DNA of 63,559 nucleotides from an uncultured Candidatus Nitrosopumilus sp. (GTDB lineage: Archaea; Thermoproteota; Nitrososphaeria; Nitrososphaerales; Nitrosopumilaceae), in contig CATOSM010000001.1 of NCBI GenBank assembly GCA_951812645.1, positions 1 through 63,559 on the forward strand, in the 5' to 3' direction. Made by a program: the position numbers and the translations under genes. The notes beneath the pieces were generated by a model, which had not been told where the DNA came from, ran no database searches, and worked only from the letters and a program-made list of their open reading frames with translations. Of this stretch, positions 34,828-43,681 are shown piece after piece (position 1 is the stretch's first letter; the number at the start of each line of letters is the position of its first letter).

Positions 34828-35403
34828 ATGTTGTCTGGCATGTTGGTAAAATGTAATATTCCTTCAATTGAGACTGAAAACATCTCTCATTCTGTAACTA
34901 TTGTTCCTAGATTAGAATATTCTATAAATCTATTAGACGATATTACTGATGTATTATTTGCTAAACGAATTGAGTTAAAAGAAATCAATCAAGATTCAAT
35001 TTATTCTTTTGATGACCTAGATAAATTACAAATTGACGGATTGAAATTAGAACATCTTGTATTGCTTTCTTTAGAGATTCTATTGCATGTAAAAAAGAAT
35101 ATGCAGAGGATTTCTAACGTTAGCACTATTCCTGAAATTCTTCCCTCTTCTATTCCTATGATTAGAACAGTAAGCGCCCAATTATTTAGTTTAATTCCTA
35201 ATTGTAGCCAAAAATTATCTGAACTATCTGTTCATTTAGGCAGTATTGTGATGGATTCTGCTGCTCTTACTACTGCTAGATTTGATTTTAGTCAATCAAA
35301 CCATGAATCCTCAACTTTGCTTAATGAAGTAAAGTTGATGGCTGACTTTAAATTAAGTAAGCAGTATCCTAATCTTGATTTTTTAAAATTATGCAATACC
35401 TGA
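34828..35403 (+). CDS. Helical protein of cdvC operon, ESCRT-III-like
   Basis: A 191-residue mostly helical protein, first of three tightly packed genes. No family is assigned with certainty, but the layout recalls archaeal ESCRT-III (CdvB): a basic/hydrophobic helix VPRLEYSINLLDDITDVL, a long helix with LEHLVLLSLEILLHVKKNMQ, SAQLFSLIPNCSQKLSELSV, and a C-terminal VKLMADFKLSKQYPNLDFL that resembles the A-x-x-K(L/V)-x-x-x-(F/Y)P-x-(I/L) end of CdvB proteins. The gap to the next gene is one base. Start ATG 34828 or ATG 34840. Inference: a divergent ESCRT-III-like subunit acting with CdvC in membrane scission. Confidence 0.6.
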   Translation: MLSGMLVKCNIPSIETENISHSVTIVPRLEYSINLLDDITDVLFAKRIELKEINQDSIYSFDDLDKLQIDGLKLEHLVLLSLEILLHVKKNMQRISNVSTIPEILPSSIPMIRTVSAQLFSLIPNCSQKLSELSVHLGSIVMDSAALTTARFDFSQSNHESSTLLNEVKLMADFKLSKQYPNLDFLKLCNT

Positions 35404-35404
35404 C

Positions 35405-35896
35405 ATGTTAAAACAAAAACGAATTTTTTCCAAGGATGTTGAGCGCATAAAATCCATTTCTTCAAAAATTGACAAAAAATTATCTGAGATAAAACCAACT
35501 AATGATTCAAAAATTGACAAATTATCTTTAGAAGAATTACAAGATTTGGATAAAATTGTGAGTATTGCTGATTTTATGATGTGCAAATATGCTGATAAAA
35601 AAGAAATGTGTTCTATCTTGAAGCATTTTACTTCAATTATTGCTGATACTGCTCATTCTCTTGAAGATTTAGATGATGAAGTATCTGAACTGATAATCTC
35701 TGCTGAGGATTCTATCAATAAAGTAAAGGACATGCACACCAATATTTCTGAAAAATCTGATTTTAAGAAAAAATACCGTGATGGACCTGACTATGATGAA
35801 CACGAAACAAGTGGAATTAATTTAACCAATTTTGTGACAGAGATTAACACTGTGGAATACCAACAAAATTCTAGAGGATACTGCGTAGGTAATTAG
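35405..35896 (+). CDS. Helical protein of cdvC operon, unknown
   Basis: A 163-residue, charged, mainly helical protein between the ESCRT-III-like gene and cdvC, one base from each. The sequence has heptad-like stretches (KDVERIKSISSKIDKKLSEI, EELQDLDKIVSIADFMMC, SLEDLDDEVSELIISAEDS) and a flexible C-terminal part (FKKKYRDGPDYDEHETSG onward) with an Asn-rich end. The long coiled regions suggest a filament or adaptor subunit. No family recognised. Co-transcription with cdvC makes a role with the ATPase probable. Confidence 0.6.
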   Translation: MLKQKRIFSKDVERIKSISSKIDKKLSEIKPTNDSKIDKLSLEELQDLDKIVSIADFMMCKYADKKEMCSILKHFTSIIADTAHSLEDLDDEVSELIISAEDSINKVKDMHTNISEKSDFKKKYRDGPDYDEHETSGINLTNFVTEINTVEYQQNSRGYCVGN

Positions 35897-35897
35897 G

Positions 35898-37091
35898 ATG
35901 AGTTTGGCCCCCCAGGAATTAGAAAACACGGCAAGCAAATATGCTTCTGAAGCCATCAAATTTGATTCCCAAGGTGCCCGTGGTATGGCAATTACACATT
36001 ACCAACAGGCAATTGACGCCCTAGTGAAATTATTACAATTATATCCTAACAGTAAGCTAAATCAAATCTATAAAGAACGATGCAATTCTTATCATGGCAG
36101 AATTAATGCGTTACAGCAGGCTCATGGTGTTGAGCCTGCAGTTGATCCAAAAGCTTCTGAATCGGATCAAAAGAAATCTGTTCAGCGACAAGAAAATGAA
36201 AATGATTTTGAAGAATTAATAATGAAAGAAAAACCTGATGTAACCTGGGAGCAGGTAATCGGTTTAGATGACGCTAAAAGTGCATTACGTGAATCCATTG
36301 TATACCCTACTAAAAGACCTGATTTGTTTCCTCTTGGATGGCCAAAAGGAATGTTACTTTATGGTCCTCCTGGCACTGGTAAAACAATGCTTGCAGCAGC
36401 AACTGCAAATGAAATGGATGGTTATTTCATAAATGTGGATGCATCTTCAATGATGAGTAAATGGCTAGGTGAGGCAGAAAAGAATGTTTCAAAATTGTTT
36501 TCTATGGCAAGACAATATGCTGAGAAAGAAGGCAAGCCTGTTATTTTGTTTGTGGACGAAGTCGATTCCCTATTGGGCTCTAGAAATAGTGAAGTTGGAG
36601 GCGAAGTCAGAACTAAAAATCAATTCTTGACTGAAATGGATGGAGTTAATGGCAAGGGTAAGGATTTGATGTTGTATGTAATTGGCGCTACAAATAAACC
36701 TTGGAGTCTTGATTGGCCATTTCTAAGAAGATTCCAAAAGAGAATATATGTTTCATTACCCACTCAGGCAGCAAGAGAAAATCTCTTTGATCAATACACT
36801 GCCAAGTTAAATAAGGAGATGAGTGTTAACAGTGCTTCTTTGGCAAAATTATTTGACGGATACAGTGCAAGTGATATTAAAGATGTTTGTCAAGCTGCAC
36901 AAATTAAGACAGTTCACGAAATTTTCAATGCTCCAGATTACCACGAACCAATAGACGGTGAGGAACCTGTTCAACCAAGATCACTGACCACCGCCGATTT
37001 TAAGAATATCATGGAAAGAAGAAAACCTAGCGTTTCAACTGAAATGATCCGAGCTTATCATAAATGGAGCGAGGAATTCCAAGCCCTCTAA
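35898..37091 (+). CDS. cdvC: CdvC, Vps4-like AAA ATPase
   Basis: A 397-residue AAA ATPase of the Cdv (ESCRT) division machinery. The N-terminal MIT-like domain occupies about residues 1-75 (QELENTASKYASEAIKFDSQ then ITHYQQAIDALVKLLQL), a linker follows, and the AAA core has Walker A YGPPGTGKT near 155, Walker B VILFVDEVDSLLG near 220, and IGATNKPWSLDWPFLRRFQK with the sensor and Arg-finger region. The C-terminal helix (RAYHKWSEEF) matches Vps4-type ends. It disassembles ESCRT-III filaments at the cell midzone. It is the last of three genes spaced by one base, and the following carA has its own promoter region. Confidence 0.92.
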   Translation: MSLAPQELENTASKYASEAIKFDSQGARGMAITHYQQAIDALVKLLQLYPNSKLNQIYKERCNSYHGRINALQQAHGVEPAVDPKASESDQKKSVQRQENENDFEELIMKEKPDVTWEQVIGLDDAKSALRESIVYPTKRPDLFPLGWPKGMLLYGPPGTGKTMLAAATANEMDGYFINVDASSMMSKWLGEAEKNVSKLFSMARQYAEKEGKPVILFVDEVDSLLGSRNSEVGGEVRTKNQFLTEMDGVNGKGKDLMLYVIGATNKPWSLDWPFLRRFQKRIYVSLPTQAARENLFDQYTAKLNKEMSVNSASLAKLFDGYSASDIKDVCQAAQIKTVHEIFNAPDYHEPIDGEEPVQPRSLTTADFKNIMERRKPSVSTEMIRAYHKWSEEFQAL

Positions 37092-37165
37092 TTCAATTGC
37101 GATCAAGCCTTTAATTTTTTATTACGCACAAAACTTAAATTCACATTCTTGCGGACTTAACGAGG

Positions 37166-38314
37166 GTCACAATTACTACAAAGAAATCAAACCACGCAAA
37201 CAAGTTTGGAAAGCTGGTTTTTGATGATGGCACCGTTCTTGAAGGTGAAGGCTTTGGCCATTCTGCCACTGTTTTTGGTGAAATCGTATTCAATACTGGA
37301 ATGGTGGGATACACAGAAGCCTTGACTGATCCCTCTTACAAAGGTCAAATTCTTACCCTAACTTACCCTCTTGTTGGAAATTACGGTGTACCAGATCCAC
37401 AAATTGTGGATGAAGATAGCATTCCAAAATACTTTGAAGCAGACGAAATTCAGCCAAGAGGTCTTGTGGTTCATGAATTATCTCACACTGCAAGTCATTG
37501 GAATCTGTCCATGACTCTGGATGAATGGATGCACAATGAAAAAATCCCCGGCATTGCTGGAGTTGATACTAGGGAATTAACTAAGAAACTTCGAACTAGT
37601 GGTGTCATGATGGCCGCTCTTGTTGTTTCTGATTCTGAAATTGATGCTGAAATCGTAAAAAAGCAACTTTCTGAGGCCACTCATTACAATGATGAACAAT
37701 TCATGGATTCTGTTTCAACCAAAGAGGAAAAAATCTATGGAGATGACGCTCAAACCGTAGTCGTTATTGATACTGGGGCAAAATTTGCAATTTTGAGAAA
37801 TGTTAGAGATATCGGCTACAAAGTAATCCTGGTTCCCTGGGATACCCCATATGAAAAAATAATGTCCTATAATCCAAAAGGAATTGTTCTTAGTAGTGGT
37901 CCTGGGGATCCACAGAATTGTCCTGCAACAATTGAGACGACAAAAAAATTAATCGAAAATAATATTCCGACACTTGGCATTTGTCTTGGTGCACAAATCA
38001 TCGGTATTGCAGGAAAAACTGAAACTTACAAACTAAAGTATGGACACAGAGGGCAAAACAAACCCTGCGTTAATTTAGATGATAACCAAGTATATGTAAC
38101 AAGTCAGAATCATGGTTATGGAATAATTCCCGAATCCCTTGAAACATCCGACTTTAATTTATGGTTTACAAATGCTGATGATAAAACCGTTGAAGGAATA
38201 AAACACAAAACAAAAAGTTGCATTGCAGTTCAATTTCATCCAGAGGCTGCACCTGGACCCTATGATTGCAAGTTTGTTTTTGAAGAACTAAAACAACTGA
38301 TGGAGAGACAATAA
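37166..38314 (+). CDS. carA: Carbamoyl-phosphate synthase small subunit, start codon unclear
   Basis: Glutamine amidotransferase subunit of carbamoyl-phosphate synthase, about 380 residues. The first 45 codons from 37166 encode the family N-terminus FGKLVFDDGTVLEGEGFGHS and FGEIVFNTGMVGYTE, but the frame contains no ATG, GTG or TTG before Met at 37301. Codons GTC at 37166-37168 and ATT at 37172 sit where a start is expected, about 25 bases after a TATA-like CTTAAAT (near 37133). The class I amidotransferase site is seen as LGICLGAQIIG with Cys near 270, and QFHPEAAPGP with the catalytic His near 352 and Glu. It overlaps carB by one base. Either an ATT start or a base error is likely. Confidence 0.88.
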   Translation, partial: VTITTKKSNHANKFGKLVFDDGTVLEGEGFGHSATVFGEIVFNTGMVGYTEALTDPSYKGQILTLTYPLVGNYGVPDPQIVDEDSIPKYFEADEIQPRGLVVHELSHTASHWNLSMTLDEWMHNEKIPGIAGVDTRELTKKLRTSGVMMAALVVSDSEIDAEIVKKQLSEATHYNDEQFMDSVSTKEEKIYGDDAQTVVVIDTGAKFAILRNVRDIGYKVILVPWDTPYEKIMSYNPKGIVLSSGPGDPQNCPATIETTKKLIENNIPTLGICLGAQIIGIAGKTETYKLKYGHRGQNKPCVNLDDNQVYVTSQNHGYGIIPESLETSDFNLWFTNADDKTVEGIKHKTKSCIAVQFHPEAAPGPYDCKFVFEELKQLMERQ

Positions 38315-41300
38315 TGCCAAAAAACGAATCACTAAACAAAATTCTTGTTCTTGGCAGTGGCGCAATTAAGATTGGTGAAGCTGGCGAATTTGATTATTCT
38401 GGGAGTCAATGTCTTAAAGCAATTCGTGAGGATGGACTCAAAAGTGTCTTGATAAATCCAAACATTGCAACCATTCAGACAGATACGAGATTTGCTGATC
38501 AGGTTTATCTTCAACCTGTAAACCCACAATATGTTGAATCCATAATAGAAAAAGAAAGACCCGATGGGATCATGCTGGCATATGGCGGTCAGACTGCATT
38601 AAACTGCGGTGTCCATCTAGAGGATGCTGGAATTTTACAAAAATATGATGTCAAAGTCCTTGGTACTCAAGTGCAAGGTATCAAAAATACTGAAGATAGG
38701 CAGCTATTCAAGGATCAAATGACCGAGGCTGGCGTTCCTGTGCTGAAGAGTAAAACTGTTACAAATTTCGATGATGCAAAGAAAATCGCCGAAGACCTAC
38801 ACTATCCTGCCATAGTTAGAGTGGCTTATACTCTTGGTGGCCGAGGTGGAGGAATTGCCCACAATGAAATCGAATTACATGAAATTGTTGAACGTGGTTT
38901 TAATGCAAGCCTTGTTGGTCAGGTACTAATTGAGGAATACATAGGCCATTGGAAACAAATTGAATATGAGGTAATGCAAGACTATGACGGTAACAATGTG
39001 ATTGTTTGTAATATGGAAAATGTACTCTCCATGAGGGTACATACTGGCGATAATATTGTAGTTGCACCCTCTCAAACAATTAACAACCACGAATATCACA
39101 TGCTGCGTTCTGCAGCTCTACGTGCAACAAAGCATGTTGGAATTGTTGGTGAATGTAATATTCAATATGCATTGGATTCTGATTCTGATAGATACGTTGC
39201 AATAGAAATCAATCCTCGTCTGTCCCGTTCTTCAGCTCTTGCAAGTAAGGCTACTGGATATCCCCTTGCCTACATGTCCGCAAAAATTGGTTTGGGCTAT
39301 AATTTACCTGAACTTGTGAATCGAATAACGAAAAGTACCACTGCATGCTTTGAACCCTCCCTTGATTACGTTGTTTGTAAACACCCTAGATGGGATTTCT
39401 CCAAATTTGATCAAGTCAATCGAAAACTTGGTGTTACTATGAAATCTGTTGGAGAAGTCATGGCAGTTGGACGTACATTTGAAGAATCTTTACAAAAAGC
39501 AATTCGAATGCTTGACATTGGAAATGATGGCCTTGTATTGAATCGTGTCAACGGAAAAAAACACGATGAGGAAGAGATTGAAGAAAAACTTTCACATCAT
39601 GATGATCAAATTCTATACAATGTTGCAATTGCGTTAAAAATGGGAATTTCTGCTGATAGAATTTACAAACTTTCTGCAATCGATCCCTGGTTTATTCAAA
39701 AGATACAAAATATTATTGATGCTGAAACAAAACTCAAAGAATCTGAATTAAACGAATCTTTGATGTGGGAGGTAAAAAAATTAGGATTCTCAGATAAGCA
39801 AATTGCCCGTGTAAGGGACAAAACCCCTGATGAAGTGCGCGATATACGCAAGAAATTAGGCGTAATCCCGTCTGTTAAGCAGATAGACACCCTTGCGGCT
39901 GAATGGCCTGCTGTAACCAATTATCTGTATCTTACTTATGGTGGACATTCTGATGATATTGTTATTCCAAAGGATGACCAAGGTATTGTCGTCGTTGGTG
40001 CAGGTCCCTATAGAATTGGCAGTAGTGTAGAATTTGATTGGGGCACTGTCAATATGGTTTGGGGTTTGCAAGAAAATGGCGAAAAAAATGTTTCAGTTGT
40101 AAATTGTAATCCTGAAACCGTATCAACCGATTATGATATATGCACTAGATTATACTTTGAAGAACTTACTCAGGAAAGACTACTTGATATTTCTGACTTT
40201 GAGAATCCTAAAGGTGTAATTACATGTGTTGGTGGACAAACTGCCAACAACTTAACTCCTGGACTTGCTGAGCGTGGAATTAACATTATGGGGACATCAG
40301 CTCATGATGTAGATAGAGCTGAAGACCGCTCCAAGTTCAGTGCAGAACTTGACAAACTTCACATTGGTCAACCAAAGTGGCAAGCATTTTCAAATCTCAA
40401 TGAAGCCAAAATCTTTGCACAAGAAGTGGGATTTCCAGTAATTGTTAGGCCATCATATGTTTTGTCTGGTGCAGCAATGAAAGTCGTATGGTCTCAAGAA
40501 GAATTAAAAACATATGTGAAAGAAGCGACTGATGTATCACCTGATCATCCAGTTGTAATTTCAAAGTTTATGTTAAATTCACTTGAGGTTGATGTTGATG
40601 GAATTAGTAATGGTAAAGAAGTTGTAATTGGTGCCATTGTTGAACACATTGACAGTGCAGGTGTGCATTCTGGCGATGCAATGATGTGTATTCCTCCGTG
40701 GAGATTAAGCAATAAAATAATTGAGACCATAAATGAGCATACTAAAAGAATTGCATTAACATTCAATGTTAAAGGGCCCTTTAATTTGCAATTTTTAATT
40801 AATGATGATCATGTGTATGTGATTGAACTTAACATCCGTGCATCTCGTTCTATGCCCTTTGTGTCCAAATTAGTCAAAACAAATCTAATTTCCCTTGCAT
40901 CTAGGGCCATTTTGGATAAACCTTTGCCTAAAATTCCTGAAAACAAATGGCAAAAAATACCTAATTATGGAATTAAGGTTCCTCAGTTTTCCTTTATGCA
41001 ACTTGATGGTGCAGATATTGCACTAGGAGTTGAGATGCAGTCCACAGGTGAGGCTGCATGCTTTGGTACTAGTTTCTATGATGCGCTATCTAAGGGCTTG
41101 ATTTCTGTTGGGTATAACTTACCTCAAACGGGTTCTGCGCTTGTTACTGCTGGGGGTGCACAAAATAAAGAAAAATTACTGTCCTCCATTGCAAAACTAA
41201 AACAACTTGGATTCAAAATCCTTGCAACTGAACATACTGCGGAATTCTTTGAAGAAAAGATTGGAGGTGTTGAAACAGTTCACAAGATTTCCGAGCCTGA

Positions 41301-41556
41301 AAGAAAACCAAACATCGCTGATTTACTTTATGAACGTAAGATTAACTTTATCATAAACATTCCAAGTACTTCTACTTTGGAAAAATACGTTGGAATGCTT
41401 GATGATGAATATCAGATAAGAAGAAAAGCAATTGAGCTTGGCGTTCCTGTTTTAACTACGTTGGAGCTGGCTGATTCTTTTGTCAAGACATTGGAGTGGC
41501 TAAAAGATAATGAAACTACTAAAGACCCAATTGAACCCTATGATGAATATGGCTAA
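38314..41556 (+). CDS. carB: Carbamoyl-phosphate synthase large subunit
   Basis: A 1,080-residue enzyme making carbamoyl phosphate for arginine and pyrimidine synthesis from ammonia released by CarA. Two ATP-grasp halves are visible: GSGAIKIGEAGEFDYSGSQ with ARVAYTLGGRGGG in the first and GAGPYRIGSSVEFDWGTVN with PSYVLSGAAMKVVW in the second; EINPRLSRSSALASKATGYP and ELNIRASRSMPFVSK are the matching loops. The C-terminal MGS-type allosteric domain is present (GGAQNKEKLLSSIAKLKQLG, IINIPSTSTLEKY). The start ATG overlaps the carA stop (TAATG). Full length for the family. Confidence 0.97.
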   Translation: MPKNESLNKILVLGSGAIKIGEAGEFDYSGSQCLKAIREDGLKSVLINPNIATIQTDTRFADQVYLQPVNPQYVESIIEKERPDGIMLAYGGQTALNCGVHLEDAGILQKYDVKVLGTQVQGIKNTEDRQLFKDQMTEAGVPVLKSKTVTNFDDAKKIAEDLHYPAIVRVAYTLGGRGGGIAHNEIELHEIVERGFNASLVGQVLIEEYIGHWKQIEYEVMQDYDGNNVIVCNMENVLSMRVHTGDNIVVAPSQTINNHEYHMLRSAALRATKHVGIVGECNIQYALDSDSDRYVAIEINPRLSRSSALASKATGYPLAYMSAKIGLGYNLPELVNRITKSTTACFEPSLDYVVCKHPRWDFSKFDQVNRKLGVTMKSVGEVMAVGRTFEESLQKAIRMLDIGNDGLVLNRVNGKKHDEEEIEEKLSHHDDQILYNVAIALKMGISADRIYKLSAIDPWFIQKIQNIIDAETKLKESELNESLMWEVKKLGFSDKQIARVRDKTPDEVRDIRKKLGVIPSVKQIDTLAAEWPAVTNYLYLTYGGHSDDIVIPKDDQGIVVVGAGPYRIGSSVEFDWGTVNMVWGLQENGEKNVSVVNCNPETVSTDYDICTRLYFEELTQERLLDISDFENPKGVITCVGGQTANNLTPGLAERGINIMGTSAHDVDRAEDRSKFSAELDKLHIGQPKWQAFSNLNEAKIFAQEVGFPVIVRPSYVLSGAAMKVVWSQEELKTYVKEATDVSPDHPVVISKFMLNSLEVDVDGISNGKEVVIGAIVEHIDSAGVHSGDAMMCIPPWRLSNKIIETINEHTKRIALTFNVKGPFNLQFLINDDHVYVIELNIRASRSMPFVSKLVKTNLISLASRAILDKPLPKIPENKWQKIPNYGIKVPQFSFMQLDGADIALGVEMQSTGEAACFGTSFYDALSKGLISVGYNLPQTGSALVTAGGAQNKEKLLSSIAKLKQLGFKILATEHTAEFFEEKIGGVETVHKISEPERKPNIADLLYERKINFIINIPSTSTLEKYVGMLDDEYQIRRKAIELGVPVLTTLELADSFVKTLEWLKDNETTKDPIEPYDEYG

Positions 41557-41579
41557 ATTTTTGTTTTAAAACTATTTAA

Positions 41580-42329
41580 TTAAATTACCTGATTGATATT
41601 TGACTCGTTCCCGATAATCGTTCCATCCAATGTGATGACACGTGCTTTTGTAATTTCTAAAATTTTGTTAATTATCGGCGAGATTGATTTTTTGTATTGT
41701 TTTCTGTGTGTTGCATAAAAATACCTGTTAAATGATGGCATGATTGTTATTTCTAATTCTCCTGATTTATTTGGAAAAATATTTTCTTTTTCTGTTTTAA
41801 TTGAAACCCATACTCTTTGACCATTTACTATTGAATCCTCTTGGAAGAAAACCGGATGAAGATGTCCCATTATTATTTTATTTACATGTGAAAAATTCTC
41901 TGATGGCATTGCATGTCCGTGTGTTAACAATATGTCTTCTTCAACCATGCCTGCTGAACTGATCATCGATACATTATCTGGTACTAGTTTTTGGATATTT
42001 GCATCGTGGTTTCCTGGAATTAAGACAACATCACATTTCTCTCTAATTTTTTTAAAAAACAAGGGCACTCCATCCCATTCGCTTTTTGATATGCTTTTGA
42101 TGCTTGATTTCACGTCTCCTAACAAAATTACAGAGTCTGGTTTTTCCAAATCGATTAATTCAGATAATTCTTGAATTGATTCATTGACTGTTGAATTTTT
42201 TCCTATGAAAATTTCATTTGATGCCATGCTGTCTTCAAATCCTATGTGGACATCTGTCACTATGATATTCTTTCTTTGACCCTCTAAGATCAAAGCTGGT
42301 TTTGATGGAATGATCCTTGTTTGTAACAT
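41580..42329 (-). CDS. Calcineurin-like metallophosphoesterase (archaeal type)
   Basis: About 249 residues of the MPE fold. The metal-binding signature is spread as D-x-H (VTDVHIGFED near residue 26), GDVK (LLGDVKSS near 72), GNHD (IPGNHDANI near 108), and GHLHP with THGHAM near 138-160. This set belongs to the archaeal SbcD-like phosphoesterase group of unknown substrate. It starts at ATG 42329 rather than TTG 42332, divergent from the SWIM gene with only 29 bases between starts, so the promoter boxes for both lie within or just past each other. Confidence 0.8.
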   Translation of the reverse strand: MLQTRIIPSKPALILEGQRKNIIVTDVHIGFEDSMASNEIFIGKNSTVNESIQELSELIDLEKPDSVILLGDVKSSIKSISKSEWDGVPLFFKKIREKCDVVLIPGNHDANIQKLVPDNVSMISSAGMVEEDILLTHGHAMPSENFSHVNKIIMGHLHPVFFQEDSIVNGQRVWVSIKTEKENIFPNKSGELEITIMPSFNRYFYATHRKQYKKSISPIINKILEITKARVITLDGTIIGNESNINQVI

Positions 42330-42357
42330 CAAAGTTATACTGCAGATGTGTGATTAA

Positions 42358-42666
42358 ATGGTTATGAATAAAGATCCGGATAGAATCCAATCTGTCGTTT
42401 CTGAAAAACGTGTTAAATTACACATTTTTACTCCGACACAGAGAAAAATCTGGACTGTTGTAGGCAAGGGTGAGGAACATTGGGTTGATCCTAATTCTAA
42501 TTATTGCTCTTGTCCTGGATTCTATTTTGGTAAATTAAATGGCAAGACTACCTGTTATCATCTTGAATCCGCTCAGGTTGCTATTGATGAAAATAAAGTT
42601 GAAAAAATTATTTTTTCTGATGATGAATTCAATGATTTTCTTAGAGGACTGATTTCTGATTTGTAA
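42358..42666 (+). CDS. SWIM zinc-finger protein
   Basis: A 102-residue protein with a SWIM motif: CSCPGFYFGKLNGKTTCYH (C-x-C-x(n)-C-x-H) near residues 50-68, preceded by KIWTVVGKGEEHWVD. SWIM domains bind DNA or proteins; in archaea small SWIM proteins have been linked to recombination-type complexes in some lineages. The C-terminal IFSDDEFNDFLRGLIS is helical and acidic. Start ATG 42358 or 42364. It is divergent from the phosphoesterase gene, so the two may form a functional pair, which is only positional inference. Confidence 0.8.
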   Translation: MVMNKDPDRIQSVVSEKRVKLHIFTPTQRKIWTVVGKGEEHWVDPNSNYCSCPGFYFGKLNGKTTCYHLESAQVAIDENKVEKIIFSDDEFNDFLRGLISDL

Positions 42667-42714
42667 TATTTTGCCATGCGAACTTGTTAATAACTAGAAA
42701 TTCTTTATGAAATT

Positions 42715-42966
42715 ATGAATGATGAACAACAAAATTTAGAAATTGAGAAAGTAGCCAATCTTATGGTCCATGATGATATTTCCCCTGATGAACAAGATGT
42801 TACTAAACTAGAAAAATACAAAAATCAAATCAAAACTGATTGCAATCTTGATGATGAGAGTGCGCTAAAATTAGTTTACGAAACATTACTTTACAGAAAA
42901 TTAAAAAACTCTGATTCTGGAGATGTTTTAGAAAAAGGTAGTGAGTTTGGTGCTGGATTCAGCTAA
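42715..42966 (+). CDS. 83-residue acidic helical unknown protein
   Basis: A small acidic, helical protein: MNDEQQNLEIEKVANLMVHD, then DVTKLEKYKNQIKTDCNLDD and ALKLVYETLLYRKL. The regular helix pattern suggests a structured helical bundle. No family recognised. It follows the SWIM gene by 48 bases, with an A/T-rich stretch (TTAATAACTAG) that could be a promoter. It overlaps the convergent gene end by four bases. Confidence 0.6.
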   Translation: MNDEQQNLEIEKVANLMVHDDISPDEQDVTKLEKYKNQIKTDCNLDDESALKLVYETLLYRKLKNSDSGDVLEKGSEFGAGFS

Positions 42967-43268
42967 ACCTGCTCTAATGGGATGGTGTCAATATCGTCTT
43001 TGGATACTCCTTTCCACAATCCGATCATTCCTTCTGGTTCTACTTGTTCAACTTTGGTAATCTGTTGAATTTTTATGTGATCTGGATTTGGAGGCATCCA
43101 CAACATTGCCATGTATTCACCTACTTCCCCAACCTTGGTCGGTGCCGCCACGGTGACTTTGTCTGCTGCAAATCCTTTTGCAGTTAACGCATTCATTGCT
43201 TTTTCTTTAAGATCCATCCGTCCGTGTAGGAACAAATAGACATCTTTTTGAGTATCAATTTCTGCCAT
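42963..43268 (-). CDS. 101-residue unknown protein
   Basis: A small protein of unknown family beginning MAEIDTQKDVYLFLHGRMDL, with alternating strands and helices (KEKAMNALTAKGFAADKVTV, AMLWMPPNPDHIKIQQITKV, GMIGLWKGVSKDDI). The pattern looks like a compact alpha/beta domain. The frame is open from 43280, but the Met at 43268 sits a suitable distance from a TATA-like GATTTAG on the minus strand. Divergent from the ATP synthase subunit gene. Confidence 0.6.
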   Translation of the reverse strand: MAEIDTQKDVYLFLHGRMDLKEKAMNALTAKGFAADKVTVAAPTKVGEVGEYMAMLWMPPNPDHIKIQQITKVEQVEPEGMIGLWKGVSKDDIDTIPLEQV

Positions 43269-43355
43269 ATGTTCTCTCATTTTCTAAACTAAATCAACCT
43301 TCCTGATCCAATTGTACCAAAAAGGGTTAAATTAGAATGCGGAAAAATTTCAACT

Positions 43356-43649
43356 GTGAAAATCTTCACTGTTGGCAGCAAATCATTTGTAACTAGTTTT
43401 CAATTGGCAGGGATCCCGGGAAAAATTTCTGAAAGTCCTCAAAAAGCACTAGATGAAATTAGAACTTTAACTGATGATTCTGATGTCGGTCTTGTTTTAG
43501 TCAGTGATGATATCACAGAATCTATTAATGATGAATTAACCGCACTGCGTGCTCAAAAATCTACTCTGGTGTTTGCATTACCTGCAGCTGACAGTGAAAA
43601 ATCCGAAGTTGATTATAGAGTAATGTTAAAGAAAATCCTCGGCGTTTAA
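43356..43649 (+). CDS. atpF: A-type ATP synthase subunit F
   Basis: A 97-residue protein matching subunit F of the archaeal A/V-type ATP synthase: KIFTVGSKSFVTSFQLAGIPG at the N-terminus, SDVGLVLVSDDITESINDEL near 48-68, and the end PAADSEKSEVDYRVMLKKIL. Subunit F sits in the rotor stalk. It is not with other ATP synthase genes in this window and stands alone between unrelated genes. GTG 43356 is the start. A TATA-like element (TTAAATTAGA) lies about 27 bases upstream. Confidence 0.85.
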   Translation: MKIFTVGSKSFVTSFQLAGIPGKISESPQKALDEIRTLTDDSDVGLVLVSDDITESINDELTALRAQKSTLVFALPAADSEKSEVDYRVMLKKILGV

Positions 43650-43681
43650 TCTTCTTATAACCAATCAGTTGATGTGTTACC

